This document shows, piece after piece, positions 55,176 through 62,862 of a DNA stretch of 64,000 nucleotides. The notes under the pieces are model-generated. The model was not told the DNA's origin. It was given only the letters and a program-made list of their open reading frames with translations, and made no database searches. How positions within the stretch are numbered: the first letter of the stretch is position 1; every line of letters begins with the position of its first letter. This DNA comes from Gammaproteobacteria bacterium. Its GTDB lineage: Bacteria > Pseudomonadota > Gammaproteobacteria > Poriferisulfidales > Poriferisulfidaceae. The stretch is taken from assembly GCA_028819565.1 (NCBI GenBank), contig JAPPLD010000013.1:1-64000 (forward strand). Direction: 5' to 3'. A program made the position numbers and the translations under genes.

Positions 55176-55700
55176 ATGGCAATCGATAAAGTTCTCGTTG
55201 GAGAGGCCTTGGTCAATGACAATGACCCTTCCGGGACAATGGCAGAAATCGCTCACATCGATCTTCTCATTGGCCCGCGCGGCTCTGCCGTGGAAACGGC
55301 TTTCTGCAACGGTCTGGTCAACAACAAGGACGGGTTCACGACACTGCTCGCTGTAGTGGCACCGAACCTGCCGTGTAAGCCGGACACCATGATGTACAAC
55401 AAGGTCACGATCAAGGGCGCCAAACAGGCTGTCCAGATGTTCGGACCCGCCCAGAAGGCTGTCGCCATGGCTGTTGCGGATTCAGTTGAGGCCGGGGTTC
55501 TTCCGAAAGATGAAAGCGGCAACCTGTATGTCTGTGTTGGCGTATTCATCCACTGGGAGGCCGACAGCGATGCGGCGATCTACGAAAACAACTATAAGGC
55601 TACTAAACAGGCTATCGCCAACGCCGTGAGCGGAGTTCCCACTGTGGACGACATGCTTTCCCAGAAGGACAGCACGGACCATCCGTTCCAAGGCTTCTAA
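55176..55700 (+). CDS. fae: Formaldehyde-activating enzyme
   Basis: 174 residues. [20 protein letters not shown], then [25 protein letters not shown] with the conserved catalytic His27, and [24 protein letters not shown]. It condenses formaldehyde with H4MPT to methylene-H4MPT, the entry to the MtdB-Mch route encoded just upstream. Codon use is plainer than in the upstream genes, as for a very abundant protein. A TGGAG site precedes the ATG at 55176. Confidence 0.97.
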   Translation: MAIDKVLVGEALVNDNDPSGTMAEIAHIDLLIGPRGSAVETAFCNGLVNNKDGFTTLLAVVAPNLPCKPDTMMYNKVTIKGAKQAVQMFGPAQKAVAMAVADSVEAGVLPKDESGNLYVCVGVFIHWEADSDAAIYENNYKATKQAIANAVSGVPTVDDMLSQKDSTDHPFQGF

Positions 55701-55720
55701 TCAAGCATCGTGCTCGAAAA

Positions 55721-55749
55721 AAGCGCCGCTTTATGCGGCGCTTTTTTTT
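55721..55749 (+). terminator. Rho-independent terminator after fae
   Basis: AAGCGCCGC (55721-55729), loop TTTAT, GCGGCGCTT (55735-55743), then a run of Ts to 55749. It is the clearest intrinsic terminator in the window and closes the C1 operon. Confidence 0.93.
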
Positions 55750-55752
55750 GGG

Positions 55753-55774
55753 CTTATATACAATGATCTGCAAG
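55753..55774 (+). repeat. Left inverted end of the TnpB element
   Basis: Begins CTTATATACAAT. The partner at 57142-57163 ends ATTGTGTATAAG; 19 of 22 bases pair. Confidence 0.75.
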
Positions 55775-55851
55775 GCCCTTGATAATTCATTCATATTCAA
55801 TATCTTATAAAGTTTTTGGCGAGTCGGTTTCCGGCGTGGCATAATCCGTTG

Positions 55852-57162
55852 ATGATTCGCTCCTCCGTCTATCGCCTGTATCCGGGCACCCTGCGCCGGG
55901 CGCAGTTGCTGTCCGGCGTCGCCGGAGCCAACCGCTACGTCTGGAACTGGGCGATCGGACAGAACCGCGACGCGATGAAAGCCTATGAAGAAGGTAAGGG
56001 CGAAAAGCCGTCGCCGACTTTCTTCACTCTGGGGCTGGAATTCACGAGACTGCGCAACAGCGAAGACCACGAATGGCTGAAGGCGTTGCCGTATGCGGAA
56101 GTGCGGTATGTCCTGAAGCGGTATGCGGATGCGATGAGAGAGGCCAGGAAAGGCCGGCGCGGATTTCCGAAGTTCAAGCACAAGGAAGACGGTGACTCGT
56201 TCACCATTCCGCAGAACGTGCGGATTGAGAATAACAGGCTGTACGTCACCAAGGTGGGCTGGGTGCCGATCAGTCGCCAGGGCGGCGACCCGTGGGCGCA
56301 CGGGAAAGTGAAACAGGCTGTGGTGGTCAAGCCTCCCAGCGGGAAGTGGCATGTGTCGTTGTTTTGGGAAGTCCCGGATGCAGAACTGAAGGACAACGGG
56401 GAAGCGGTGGGACTGGACATGGGCAAGTGGAACGTGGCGACTACCGAACCGCAGCGGATCTTCATGCCGGACGTCTCCCGTCTTGAAACTCGGCTGAAGC
56501 GGCACCAGCGAAAGATGCACCGGCGAAAACGCGTGCCCTTGTTGGATGCAGACGGGGAGCCAAGGCGAACCCGGCAAGGCAAAGCCATCACGGTGAATTC
56601 GCGCCGCCGCGAGAAGGAACGGAGGATCGTGGCGAAACTGTACCGGAAGGTCGCCCACATCCGGGACAATTGGAAGCACCATGTCAGTTGCGACTTGGCG
56701 AGCCGGTTCGGGACGGTCTGCGTGGAAGACCTGAAGATCAGGAACATGATGAAGTCGGCCAAGGGCACGATGGAGAAGCCGGGCAAGAATGTCAAGGCCA
56801 AATCATCCTTGAACCGGGGAATTGCGGAAAGTGGCTGGGGTCGGTTGCGCTGGATGCTGGACTACAAGGCGCACCGGGTAGAGAAGGTCGATCCAGCGTA
56901 CACGAGCCAGCGTTGCCACCAATGTGGGCACGTGGCGGAGGAGAATCGTCGGGAGGAGAGATTCAAATGCGTATCCTGCGGATACGCGGGGAACGCGGAC
57001 ATTAATGCCGCGTTCAATATACTGGCGTTGGGGACTGGCGCGGCTGGACAGGGAGGGGCGTTCGCCTCTGTCAGAGCCGGACCTCCGGGTGCGGTTCTTT
57101 CAAGTGACCCCGATGATCTGTTTATAGATATACAAGGTCTGCTTGCGGATTATTGTGTATAA
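55852..57162 (+). CDS. tnpB: TnpB-type RNA-guided nuclease (IS200/IS605 OrfB)
   Basis: 436 residues. The RuvC triad is intact: Asp189 in GLDMG, Glu292 in VEDLKI and Asp383 in NADINAAFN. The zinc finger has Cys355/Cys358 (CHQCG) and Cys373/Cys376 (CVSCG). Between the first two RuvC motifs is a basic helical insertion rich in Arg/Lys. Related TnpB proteins use an RNA from the element's 3' end to cut DNA and help keep the element in place. The ATG at 55852 gives MIRSSVYRLYPG; a longer frame begins upstream without support. The stop lies inside the right inverted end. Confidence 0.9.
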   Translation: MIRSSVYRLYPGTLRRAQLLSGVAGANRYVWNWAIGQNRDAMKAYEEGKGEKPSPTFFTLGLEFTRLRNSEDHEWLKALPYAEVRYVLKRYADAMREARKGRRGFPKFKHKEDGDSFTIPQNVRIENNRLYVTKVGWVPISRQGGDPWAHGKVKQAVVVKPPSGKWHVSLFWEVPDAELKDNGEAVGLDMGKWNVATTEPQRIFMPDVSRLETRLKRHQRKMHRRKRVPLLDADGEPRRTRQGKAITVNSRRREKERRIVAKLYRKVAHIRDNWKHHVSCDLASRFGTVCVEDLKIRNMMKSAKGTMEKPGKNVKAKSSLNRGIAESGWGRLRWMLDYKAHRVEKVDPAYTSQRCHQCGHVAEENRREERFKCVSCGYAGNADINAAFNILALGTGAAGQGGAFASVRAGPPGAVLSSDPDDLFIDIQGLLADYCV

Positions 57163-57163
57163 G
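57142..57163 (+). repeat. Right inverted end of the TnpB element
   Basis: Overlaps the last codons of tnpB and its TAA. If this is the true right end, the guide-encoding bases of an omega-like RNA would begin at about 57164. Confidence 0.7.
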
Positions 57164-57247
57164 TCTCCTTTTTTTATGCCGCAGTTACAATGTCTTCTCC
57201 GGGAAAACCTTGAGGAAAGGCCTCGCTGGCACTCAGGGAGCATAGAA

Positions 57248-57688
57248 ATGGACGCACGCGTGATTGCCGAGCCGTTGGAGCCTTGGAAAGAGATCCAAGA
57301 GTTCTTGTCGGCTCATGCGGAATTGCGCGGGAAGTGTGGCGCAATGGTGGTGTTCGTGGGCACGATGCGGTCACAGAACGAAGGGGAGACTGTACAGTCC
57401 ATGCACCTTGAACACTACCCGGAAATGACCCAGGCCCATCTGGAAGAAATCGCACGTCAGGCGCGGGACAAGTTTGGGCTTTCAGCCGTCCTTCTGCGCC
57501 ACCGTGTCGGGGAAATTCATCCGGGTGACGACATCGTTTTGGTCGCAGTCTGGGCGGAACACCGGAAGGCCGCGTACGAAGGCAACCGGTTTCTCATGGA
57601 GGACTTGAAGTCCACTGCGCCTTTCTGGAAGGAAGAGACCCTCGCAGGGGGCGAGCGGCGCTGGGTGGAGGAAAACACTCCGGGCTGA
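57248..57688 (+). CDS. moaE: Molybdopterin synthase catalytic subunit
   Basis: 146 residues. GAMVVFVGTMRSQNEGETVQSMHLEHYPEMT and HRVGEIHPGDDIVLVAVWAEHR are MoaE blocks; the catalytic lysines lie in LKSTAPFWKEE. With MoaD it inserts sulfur to make molybdopterin. MoaD is not visible nearby. The ATG at 57248 follows AGGGAG; frames reaching further upstream run into the TnpB element. It faces moeA convergently. Confidence 0.94.
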   Translation: MDARVIAEPLEPWKEIQEFLSAHAELRGKCGAMVVFVGTMRSQNEGETVQSMHLEHYPEMTQAHLEEIARQARDKFGLSAVLLRHRVGEIHPGDDIVLVAVWAEHRKAAYEGNRFLMEDLKSTAPFWKEETLAGGERRWVEENTPG

Positions 57689-57694
57689 GCCCAC

Positions 57695-58957
57695 TCAGGT
57701 GATTCCGCTGAACGGAATCACTTCCACGATGGCGCCTTCCTCAACTCGACCTTGCTCCAATGGCAACACGATAAAGCAGTTTGCCTGACTCATTGAAGTC
57801 AGGATGCCGGAGCCCTGTGCCCCGGTGCAAGAGACTGTGTGGCTGCCATCCTCCGCCTGTTGGAGAATACCCCGCTGGTATTCCACGCGCCCTTGCCGCT
57901 TGCGTAGCGAAGACGTAACCGGAACGCGCAAAGCCAATGGCGGTTGCTCAGTGGCACCTGCCATGCGGAGCAGGGCAGGTCGCACGAACTGATAAAAGGT
58001 CACCATCACTGAAACTGGATTTCCAGGCAAGCCGAAGAATTTCGCTTCCCCGATCCGGCCAAATGCCAAGGGGCGCCCGGGCTTGATGGCGACTTTCCAG
58101 AAATTCACGTCGCCCAGCTCGCTCAGCACTTCTTTCACGTAGTCGGCCTCTCCGACCGAGACTCCGCCAGATGTGATGACCATATCAGCCTGCTCAGAAG
58201 CGTCATGGAACGCTTGGGCAACCGCGGCACGATCGTCACGTACCACACCCAAGTCCAAGGCATCCACATGAAGATGCCGCAGCATGGCCGACAGGGTGTA
58301 GCGATTGCTGTTGTAGATTTGGCCGTCTTCCAGGGGTTCGCCAACTTCCCGAAGCTCGTCCCCGGTAGAGAAGAAAGCGACCCGAATGCGGCGTCGTACG
58401 GGAACCTCGGTAATGCCGACTGAGGCGAGCAGGCCCAGGTCCGCAGGCCCGAGCAGATGTCCGGGTTCCAATATCACGCTTCCTGCGGCAATGTCTTCGC
58501 CCGCGGCCCGGACATTCTGTCCAGGTTTCTCTCCGGGAAGGATTTCGATTTCCGTGTCGCTAACCGCCCGAATCCGCTCCTGGATGACAACGGTGTCTGC
58601 TGCCTCCGGCATGACCCCCCCGGTCATGATGCGAACACATTCTCCGGAATCTACTGAACCGTCGTGGGGATGGCCCGCGAACGACGACCCGATCAAAGTG
58701 AAAGTCTTGGGTTCTTGGATCGGCAAATCCTGTCTCCGCACGGCATAGCCGTCCATCGCCGAGTTCGTGTGACCGGGCACGTCGATTTCCGAGCATACTT
58801 CGACGGCCAGCACACGATCCAGCGCCTCCATGGTCGGAACCGCTTCCGTTTCCGTTGTGGGCTGGACGACAGACTGAATGTGCTCAGTGGCCTGATCTGG
58901 CGTGATCGACTCCGGATCAAAATCATCCATGCAGCTGAAAGAGGTTTTAGCATTCAT
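57695..58957 (-). CDS. moeA: Molybdopterin molybdenumtransferase
   Basis: 420 residues. Domain III carries TSGGVSVGEADYVKEVL, and RIMTGGVMPEAADTVV with VPGHTNSAMDGYAVR are family signatures; LPGNPVSVMVTFYQFV is near the C-terminus. It inserts molybdate into adenylylated molybdopterin. It overlaps the Smr gene by 4 bp upstream. Confidence 0.95.
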   Translation of the reverse strand: MNAKTSFSCMDDFDPESITPDQATEHIQSVVQPTTETEAVPTMEALDRVLAVEVCSEIDVPGHTNSAMDGYAVRRQDLPIQEPKTFTLIGSSFAGHPHDGSVDSGECVRIMTGGVMPEAADTVVIQERIRAVSDTEIEILPGEKPGQNVRAAGEDIAAGSVILEPGHLLGPADLGLLASVGITEVPVRRRIRVAFFSTGDELREVGEPLEDGQIYNSNRYTLSAMLRHLHVDALDLGVVRDDRAAVAQAFHDASEQADMVITSGGVSVGEADYVKEVLSELGDVNFWKVAIKPGRPLAFGRIGEAKFFGLPGNPVSVMVTFYQFVRPALLRMAGATEQPPLALRVPVTSSLRKRQGRVEYQRGILQQAEDGSHTVSCTGAQGSGILTSMSQANCFIVLPLEQGRVEEGAIVEVIPFSGIT

Positions 58958-59478
58958 CGACGCGCCCTCCTCAGAAGGACGTTGACGGCCCCGGTGTTGC
59001 CGGGAACACTGTGAAAACCGAGAACCTCCGGATGCTGGCGCAATGCGGCATTGACCAATCCTTTCAAGCGTGAACCCCGGTTCTCAGAGCGATGTCCTTT
59101 CCCGTGGATCAGGCATACGGAACGGCGATTCGCCTGTTGTGCGCGAGCGATGGCAGCCACAATGGTAGTGCAGGCTTCTCGTGCGTCCTGGCCATGCAAG
59201 TCTATTTCCTCGGGAGAAGGCGATAACCGGCCTCTGCACAAATTCTGGTATTCCTTGTCCAGCAATCCAGGACGGCGCCAATTCAAGATCTCTCGCCCAT
59301 CCATAGGTTTTGCCTCGGGAACTTCGATCGGACGTTCTCGTGCCGTCTGCCGTGTCGCAGGAGGTCGGGGTTCGGGCACCGAGAGTGCGCGATCAGAGCG
59401 AGAGCGGCGCCCGAGAGGGGCAACGCCCATCATGGCCTGCTCAAACGCCTCAAGATCCTCGTTGCGTGCTTTGTCCAT
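58954..59478 (-). CDS. Smr-domain protein (SmrA-like)
   Basis: 174 residues. The C-terminal ~85 residues form an Smr domain: EIDLHGQDAREA, then CLIHGKGHRSENRG, and GAVNVLLRR at the end. The N-terminal part is charged and low in complexity. Smr proteins bind or cut nucleic acid, and some rescue collided ribosomes. It is probably co-transcribed with moeA. Confidence 0.88.
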   Translation of the reverse strand: MDKARNEDLEAFEQAMMGVAPLGRRSRSDRALSVPEPRPPATRQTARERPIEVPEAKPMDGREILNWRRPGLLDKEYQNLCRGRLSPSPEEIDLHGQDAREACTTIVAAIARAQQANRRSVCLIHGKGHRSENRGSRLKGLVNAALRQHPEVLGFHSVPGNTGAVNVLLRRARR

Positions 59479-59570
59479 GGCTGGGGGAAGGAAAATGGCT
59501 GATTTCCAAGTATATCCGACCCATTTTCACACGAGGCCATTCTGTGGGGAAGGCAAGAGCAAATCCATTC

Positions 59571-59599
59571 TTCCCAAGTTTATGGTGCAAAGTTAAAAT
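59571..59599 (+). promoter_or_regulatory. Probable promoter of surE
   Basis: TTCCCA (59571-59576), a 17-bp spacer and TAAAAT (59594-59599), about 46 bp before the surE ATG in the gap shared with the divergent Smr gene. Confidence 0.45.
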
Positions 59600-59645
59600 A
59601 GACTGAACAGGCCGGCCTCCGGGCTCCGGCGATTCTGCACATACC

Positions 59646-60401
59646 ATGCGCCTACTGCTGAGCAACGATGACGGGTACCAAGCTCCCGGTCTTGAGTGTC
59701 TGGCCGAGCACTTGGGCACGTTGGCCGAATTGACGGTGATTGCGCCCTCTCGCGACCGTAGCGGCGCAAGCAACTCCCTGACACTTGACCGCGACCTGCA
59801 TGTGTGCACTGCCCCTAACGGATTCCACTACGTGGAAGAGGGCACTCCAACCGATTGCGTACATCTTGGCATCACCGGGTTGATGAAGCCGGAGCCGGAC
59901 ATGGTCGTGTCCGGCATTAATAATGGAGCCAATTTGGGAGATGATGTACTTTATTCGGGCACGGTCGCCGCCGCCATGGAAGGGCGGACGCTGGGGTTTC
60001 CGGCGATCGCGGTCTCGATAACATCCCGTACTCCGAAACACTATGAAACGGCTGCGCACATTGCCCGTTCCTTGGTTCACCGCCTGTCAGAGCGGGAGCT
60101 TCCTCCAGAGATCATTCTCAACATCAACGTTCCAGATCTGCCACTGGAAGACTTGCGCGGCTTGCGCATGACCCGGTTGGGCCATCGACATCGCGCGGAA
60201 CCTGCAATTCGGCAAGAAGATGAAGATGATCGTTCGGTCTGGCGCGTCGGACCGCCGGGGCCGGACAAGGACGGCGGGGAAGGCACTGACTTTCATGCGG
60301 TGCGCGAAGGGTTTGCTTCCGTCACGCCGATGCAGGTGGACTTGACTCGGCACCGTGATTTCGACAACCTGTCGAAATGGCTGCAGCAGATTGCTTTGTG
60401 A
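59646..60401 (+). CDS. surE: 5'-nucleotidase SurE
   Basis: 251 residues. The metal site is at the N-terminus in LLLSNDDGYQAPG (Asp8, Asp9), with SGINNGANLGDDVLYSGTVAAAMEG as the second block. It is a survival nucleotidase acting on nucleoside monophosphates. It heads the classical surE-pcm-yqaA-nlpD group. Confidence 0.96.
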   Translation: MRLLLSNDDGYQAPGLECLAEHLGTLAELTVIAPSRDRSGASNSLTLDRDLHVCTAPNGFHYVEEGTPTDCVHLGITGLMKPEPDMVVSGINNGANLGDDVLYSGTVAAAMEGRTLGFPAIAVSITSRTPKHYETAAHIARSLVHRLSERELPPEIILNINVPDLPLEDLRGLRMTRLGHRHRAEPAIRQEDEDDRSVWRVGPPGPDKDGGEGTDFHAVREGFASVTPMQVDLTRHRDFDNLSKWLQQIAL

Positions 60402-60427
60402 AAGCGCATACAAACGAAGGAACCGGC

Positions 60428-61063
60428 ATGACTGCCGCTCGGCACCAAGCGGCCCTGATCGAGCGTTTGCGCGAGAAGGGGATTGGAAACGAGGCGGTCC
60501 TGCAAGCCATCCTAGAAACGCCTCGGCACCGCTTCGTGAGCGACGCGGTCGCCCGTCACGCCTATCGCGACGACGCCTTGCCCATTGGCTACGATCAAAC
60601 CATTTCCCAACCGTACGTGGTGGCCTTCATGACGCAGGCTCTGCTGGAGGCGGGATCTCCCCGGATCGTGCTTGAAATCGGGACCGGGTCCGGCTATCAA
60701 TCCGCAGTTCTGGCCAAACTGGTGAAACGGGTCTACAGCATCGAACGCATTCCCCAGCTGCATCGACAGTCAAGTCAGCGACTTCGCGAGCTGGGCATTC
60801 ACAACGTTTCCACCCGCCTAGGCGATGGCAGCCAGGGGTGGCCCGAACGTGCGCCTTACGAGGCGATCATGCTTACGGCGGCCAGTCCGGCCCCGCCCGA
60901 GGCGCTTCTGGAACAACTGTCCGAAGGGGGTCGATTGCTAATCCCGGAGGGTGCGCCCCATGAAGCCCAGACGCTGGTACGCTACGCCAGGACAGTGGGA
61001 GGCATCACTCGGGAAGAGCTCCTGGACGTGTTGTTTGTGCCACTGGTACCCCAGGCAGGTTGA
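60428..61063 (+). CDS. pcm: Protein-L-isoaspartate O-methyltransferase
   Basis: 211 residues from the ATG at 60428, which has an AAGGA site. The SAM motif is LEIGTGSGYQSAVLAKL; YDQTISQPYVVAFMTQALL is a family block. It repairs isoaspartyl residues in aged proteins. A longer frame would start inside surE. Confidence 0.95.
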   Translation: MTAARHQAALIERLREKGIGNEAVLQAILETPRHRFVSDAVARHAYRDDALPIGYDQTISQPYVVAFMTQALLEAGSPRIVLEIGTGSGYQSAVLAKLVKRVYSIERIPQLHRQSSQRLRELGIHNVSTRLGDGSQGWPERAPYEAIMLTAASPAPPEALLEQLSEGGRLLIPEGAPHEAQTLVRYARTVGGITREELLDVLFVPLVPQAG

Positions 61064-61065
61064 AT

Positions 61066-61647
61066 ATGCGCTTGTTTGCCCCTCTATACGACCAGACCTT
61101 GCGTTGGGCCCGCCACTCCCGGGCACCTTGGGCCTTGAGTGTCCTGAGTTTTGCGGAATCCGTCATTTTCCCCGTTCCGACGGACGTGATGCTGGCACCC
61201 ATGGTGCTGGCGCAACCGTTGAAATGGCTGCATTATGCGGCTCTTGCGACGGTTTTCTCAGTACTCGGTGGTGTTTTTGGCTACCTGCTGGGAGCTTGGG
61301 CATTCGACTGGGCCTCCGCTTGGCTTTTGGCCAATGATGGAAATCAGGTATTTGCCGAGGCACAGCGACTGTTCCAGGAGTGGGGGGTCTGGTTTGTTTT
61401 CATTGCAGCCTTCACACCTGTCCCCTACAAAGTATTTACGATCAGTGCCGGCTTCATGGCGTTGGCGTTGGTACCTTTCGTTATCGCCTCGGCAGTGGGT
61501 CGGGCAGCACGATTCTTCCTCGTTGCTGGCCTTGTGCACTGGGTAGGTGCTCGGTACGAGCCTTGGCTGCGCCGTCACGTAGAATCTGTTGGCTGGCTGA
61601 TCGTGGCTGTTTTGGTTCTGTTCTTCGTATACCGCGAATGGTTCTGA
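61066..61647 (+). CDS. yqaA: DedA/VTT-family membrane protein YqaA
   Basis: 193 residues. ESVIFPVPTDVMLAPMVLAQP and GAWAFDW, then AAFTPVPYKVFTISAGFMAL, are typical of the VTT (SNARE-associated) fold with re-entrant loops. Such proteins may flip undecaprenyl phosphate or other lipids. It overlaps the next gene by 10 bp. Confidence 0.88.
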   Translation: MRLFAPLYDQTLRWARHSRAPWALSVLSFAESVIFPVPTDVMLAPMVLAQPLKWLHYAALATVFSVLGGVFGYLLGAWAFDWASAWLLANDGNQVFAEAQRLFQEWGVWFVFIAAFTPVPYKVFTISAGFMALALVPFVIASAVGRAARFFLVAGLVHWVGARYEPWLRRHVESVGWLIVAVLVLFFVYREWF

Positions 61648-62411
61648 AGAAGGGTATCTGGCAGGCTTTAATCCTTGGAGTGTTCTGCACAGGGAGCATC
61701 TCCTGCGCGACTCTTACGGACCTGCTGGTCGAGCCTTTCGAGCCATCGGTTTCATCGAAGAAAAAATCAACCACCCCCAAAAAACAGGCGAAAGCCTGCT
61801 ATCCGGTCAGGGACAGGGAGATTACCTATACCGTACGCAAAGGCGACACGCTGGGTGAAATTGCAGAATGCTTTAAGACGCGTTGGTACTACATCGCCAA
61901 ACGGAACAAAATCAGGGACCCCAACCGAATCAAAATCGGTCAGAAACTGATCATTCCGGCGCGGTCAGGCAAGGTCGCGGCCAGCAGCGGAAAAAAGAGC
62001 AAAAGCACTGCCACGTCTTCACGGCCGCCGACCCGTGCCAAGAGTGGCATCAACTGGACCTGGCCGGCCCAAGGCAAGATCATCCGGAAGTTCTCATCCA
62101 AAGGGTCGGGGAAGCAGGGAATCTCGATCTCCGGCAAGATGGGGCAGAAGATCGTATCTGCGGCTCCGGGCAAGGTGGTCTACAGCGGGGAAGGGTTGGT
62201 CGGTTACGGGAAACTGATTATCGTGCAACACAAGAAAGAATTCCTGACCGCCTATGCGCATAACAACCGCCTGTTGGTCAAGGAGGGGCAATCGGTCAAG
62301 AGAGGGCAGACGATTGCGCATATGGGAAAGACAGCGGCAAAGTCGCCGCGGCTTCATTTCGAGATCCGTTATAAGGGGAATGCTGTCGATCCGCTGAAAT
62401 ACCTGCCTTAG
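61638..62411 (+). CDS. nlpD: NlpD-like LysM / M23-type activator of cell separation
   Basis: 257 residues. The N-terminal hydrophobic segment ends TGSISC, an imperfect lipobox. A LysM domain follows (ITYTVRKGDTLGEIAECF to IKIGQKLIIP), then a Lys/Ser-rich linker and an M23 (LytM) domain (GQKIVSAAPGKVVYSGEG, RLHFEIRYKG). Zinc ligands typical of active M23 enzymes appear incomplete, as in NlpD/EnvC, which activate amidases instead of cutting. The ATG at 61638 gives the signal sequence. Confidence 0.9.
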   Translation: MVLKKGIWQALILGVFCTGSISCATLTDLLVEPFEPSVSSKKKSTTPKKQAKACYPVRDREITYTVRKGDTLGEIAECFKTRWYYIAKRNKIRDPNRIKIGQKLIIPARSGKVAASSGKKSKSTATSSRPPTRAKSGINWTWPAQGKIIRKFSSKGSGKQGISISGKMGQKIVSAAPGKVVYSGEGLVGYGKLIIVQHKKEFLTAYAHNNRLLVKEGQSVKRGQTIAHMGKTAAKSPRLHFEIRYKGNAVDPLKYLP

Positions 62412-62782
62412 ACCGGCAGGATCAGACAAGCCGCGACATTCCGCCCGTCTTGGGCAAGCAGGTTATAGGTTCGGCAGGCCGCGATCGTGGTCATTGCTTC
62501 CAGTCCAATCTCCCGACTCAGAAGTGCCCCATAAACCTCCGGATCCGGCAACTGGAGATCCGCACCCGTGCCGAGAACCACCAATTCGGGCTGATACTCG
62601 ATCACCGTCGAGAAGTGCTGTGGTTTCAATGGTTCGCTGGCGATGATGGGCCATGCCTGCACCGGTTGGCCAGGCAACAGCATGAAGCTTTCCGTCAAAT
62701 CCTGCCCATTGACGCGGACCCCCTCCGCGCTACACGAGTGGATGATGAATTCCGCTGCCGCGTGATCTTCCGCAAACTCCAT
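62408..62782 (-). CDS. Mth938/DUF498 domain protein
   Basis: 124 residues. FIIHSCSAEGVRVNGQDLTESFMLLP, PELVVLGTGADLQLP and RTYNLLAQDGRNVAACLIL match the Mth938-like family, whose human relative NDUFAF3 helps build complex I. The bacterial role is not known. It is convergent with nlpD and the stops overlap by 4 bp. The ATG at 62782 fits the family; a longer frame upstream overlaps the next gene's leader. Confidence 0.85.
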   Translation of the reverse strand: MEFAEDHAAAEFIIHSCSAEGVRVNGQDLTESFMLLPGQPVQAWPIIASEPLKPQHFSTVIEYQPELVVLGTGADLQLPDPEVYGALLSREIGLEAMTTIAACRTYNLLAQDGRNVAACLILPV

Positions 62783-62862
62783 GGGTAATACTATAATGGC
62801 GTAAATGCAGGGCGTTAGCCGTTGTTCCCGATTATAGAAAACCGACTGGCGGCCGTTTCCCC

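Larger units (their letters stand above)
55753..57163 (+). mobile_element. TnpB-only insertion element (IS605/IS1341-like) with inverted ends
   Basis: The left end (55753-55774) and the reverse complement of the right end (57142-57163) agree at 19 of 22 bases, all three differences being transitions. Both ends also carry small subterminal hairpins: CAAGG/CCTTG at 55771-55781 and CAAG/CTTG at 57133-57145. One gene, tnpB, fills the element and no tnpA is present. It sits between the fae terminator and moaE and breaks no gene. The ends are inferred from the repeats, and no target duplication was identified. Confidence 0.65.

Noticed and set aside
57143..57247. Extension of moaE upstream to 57143
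   Set aside because: It starts inside the right end of the TnpB element; the MoaE family starts near 57248 where a ribosome site is present.
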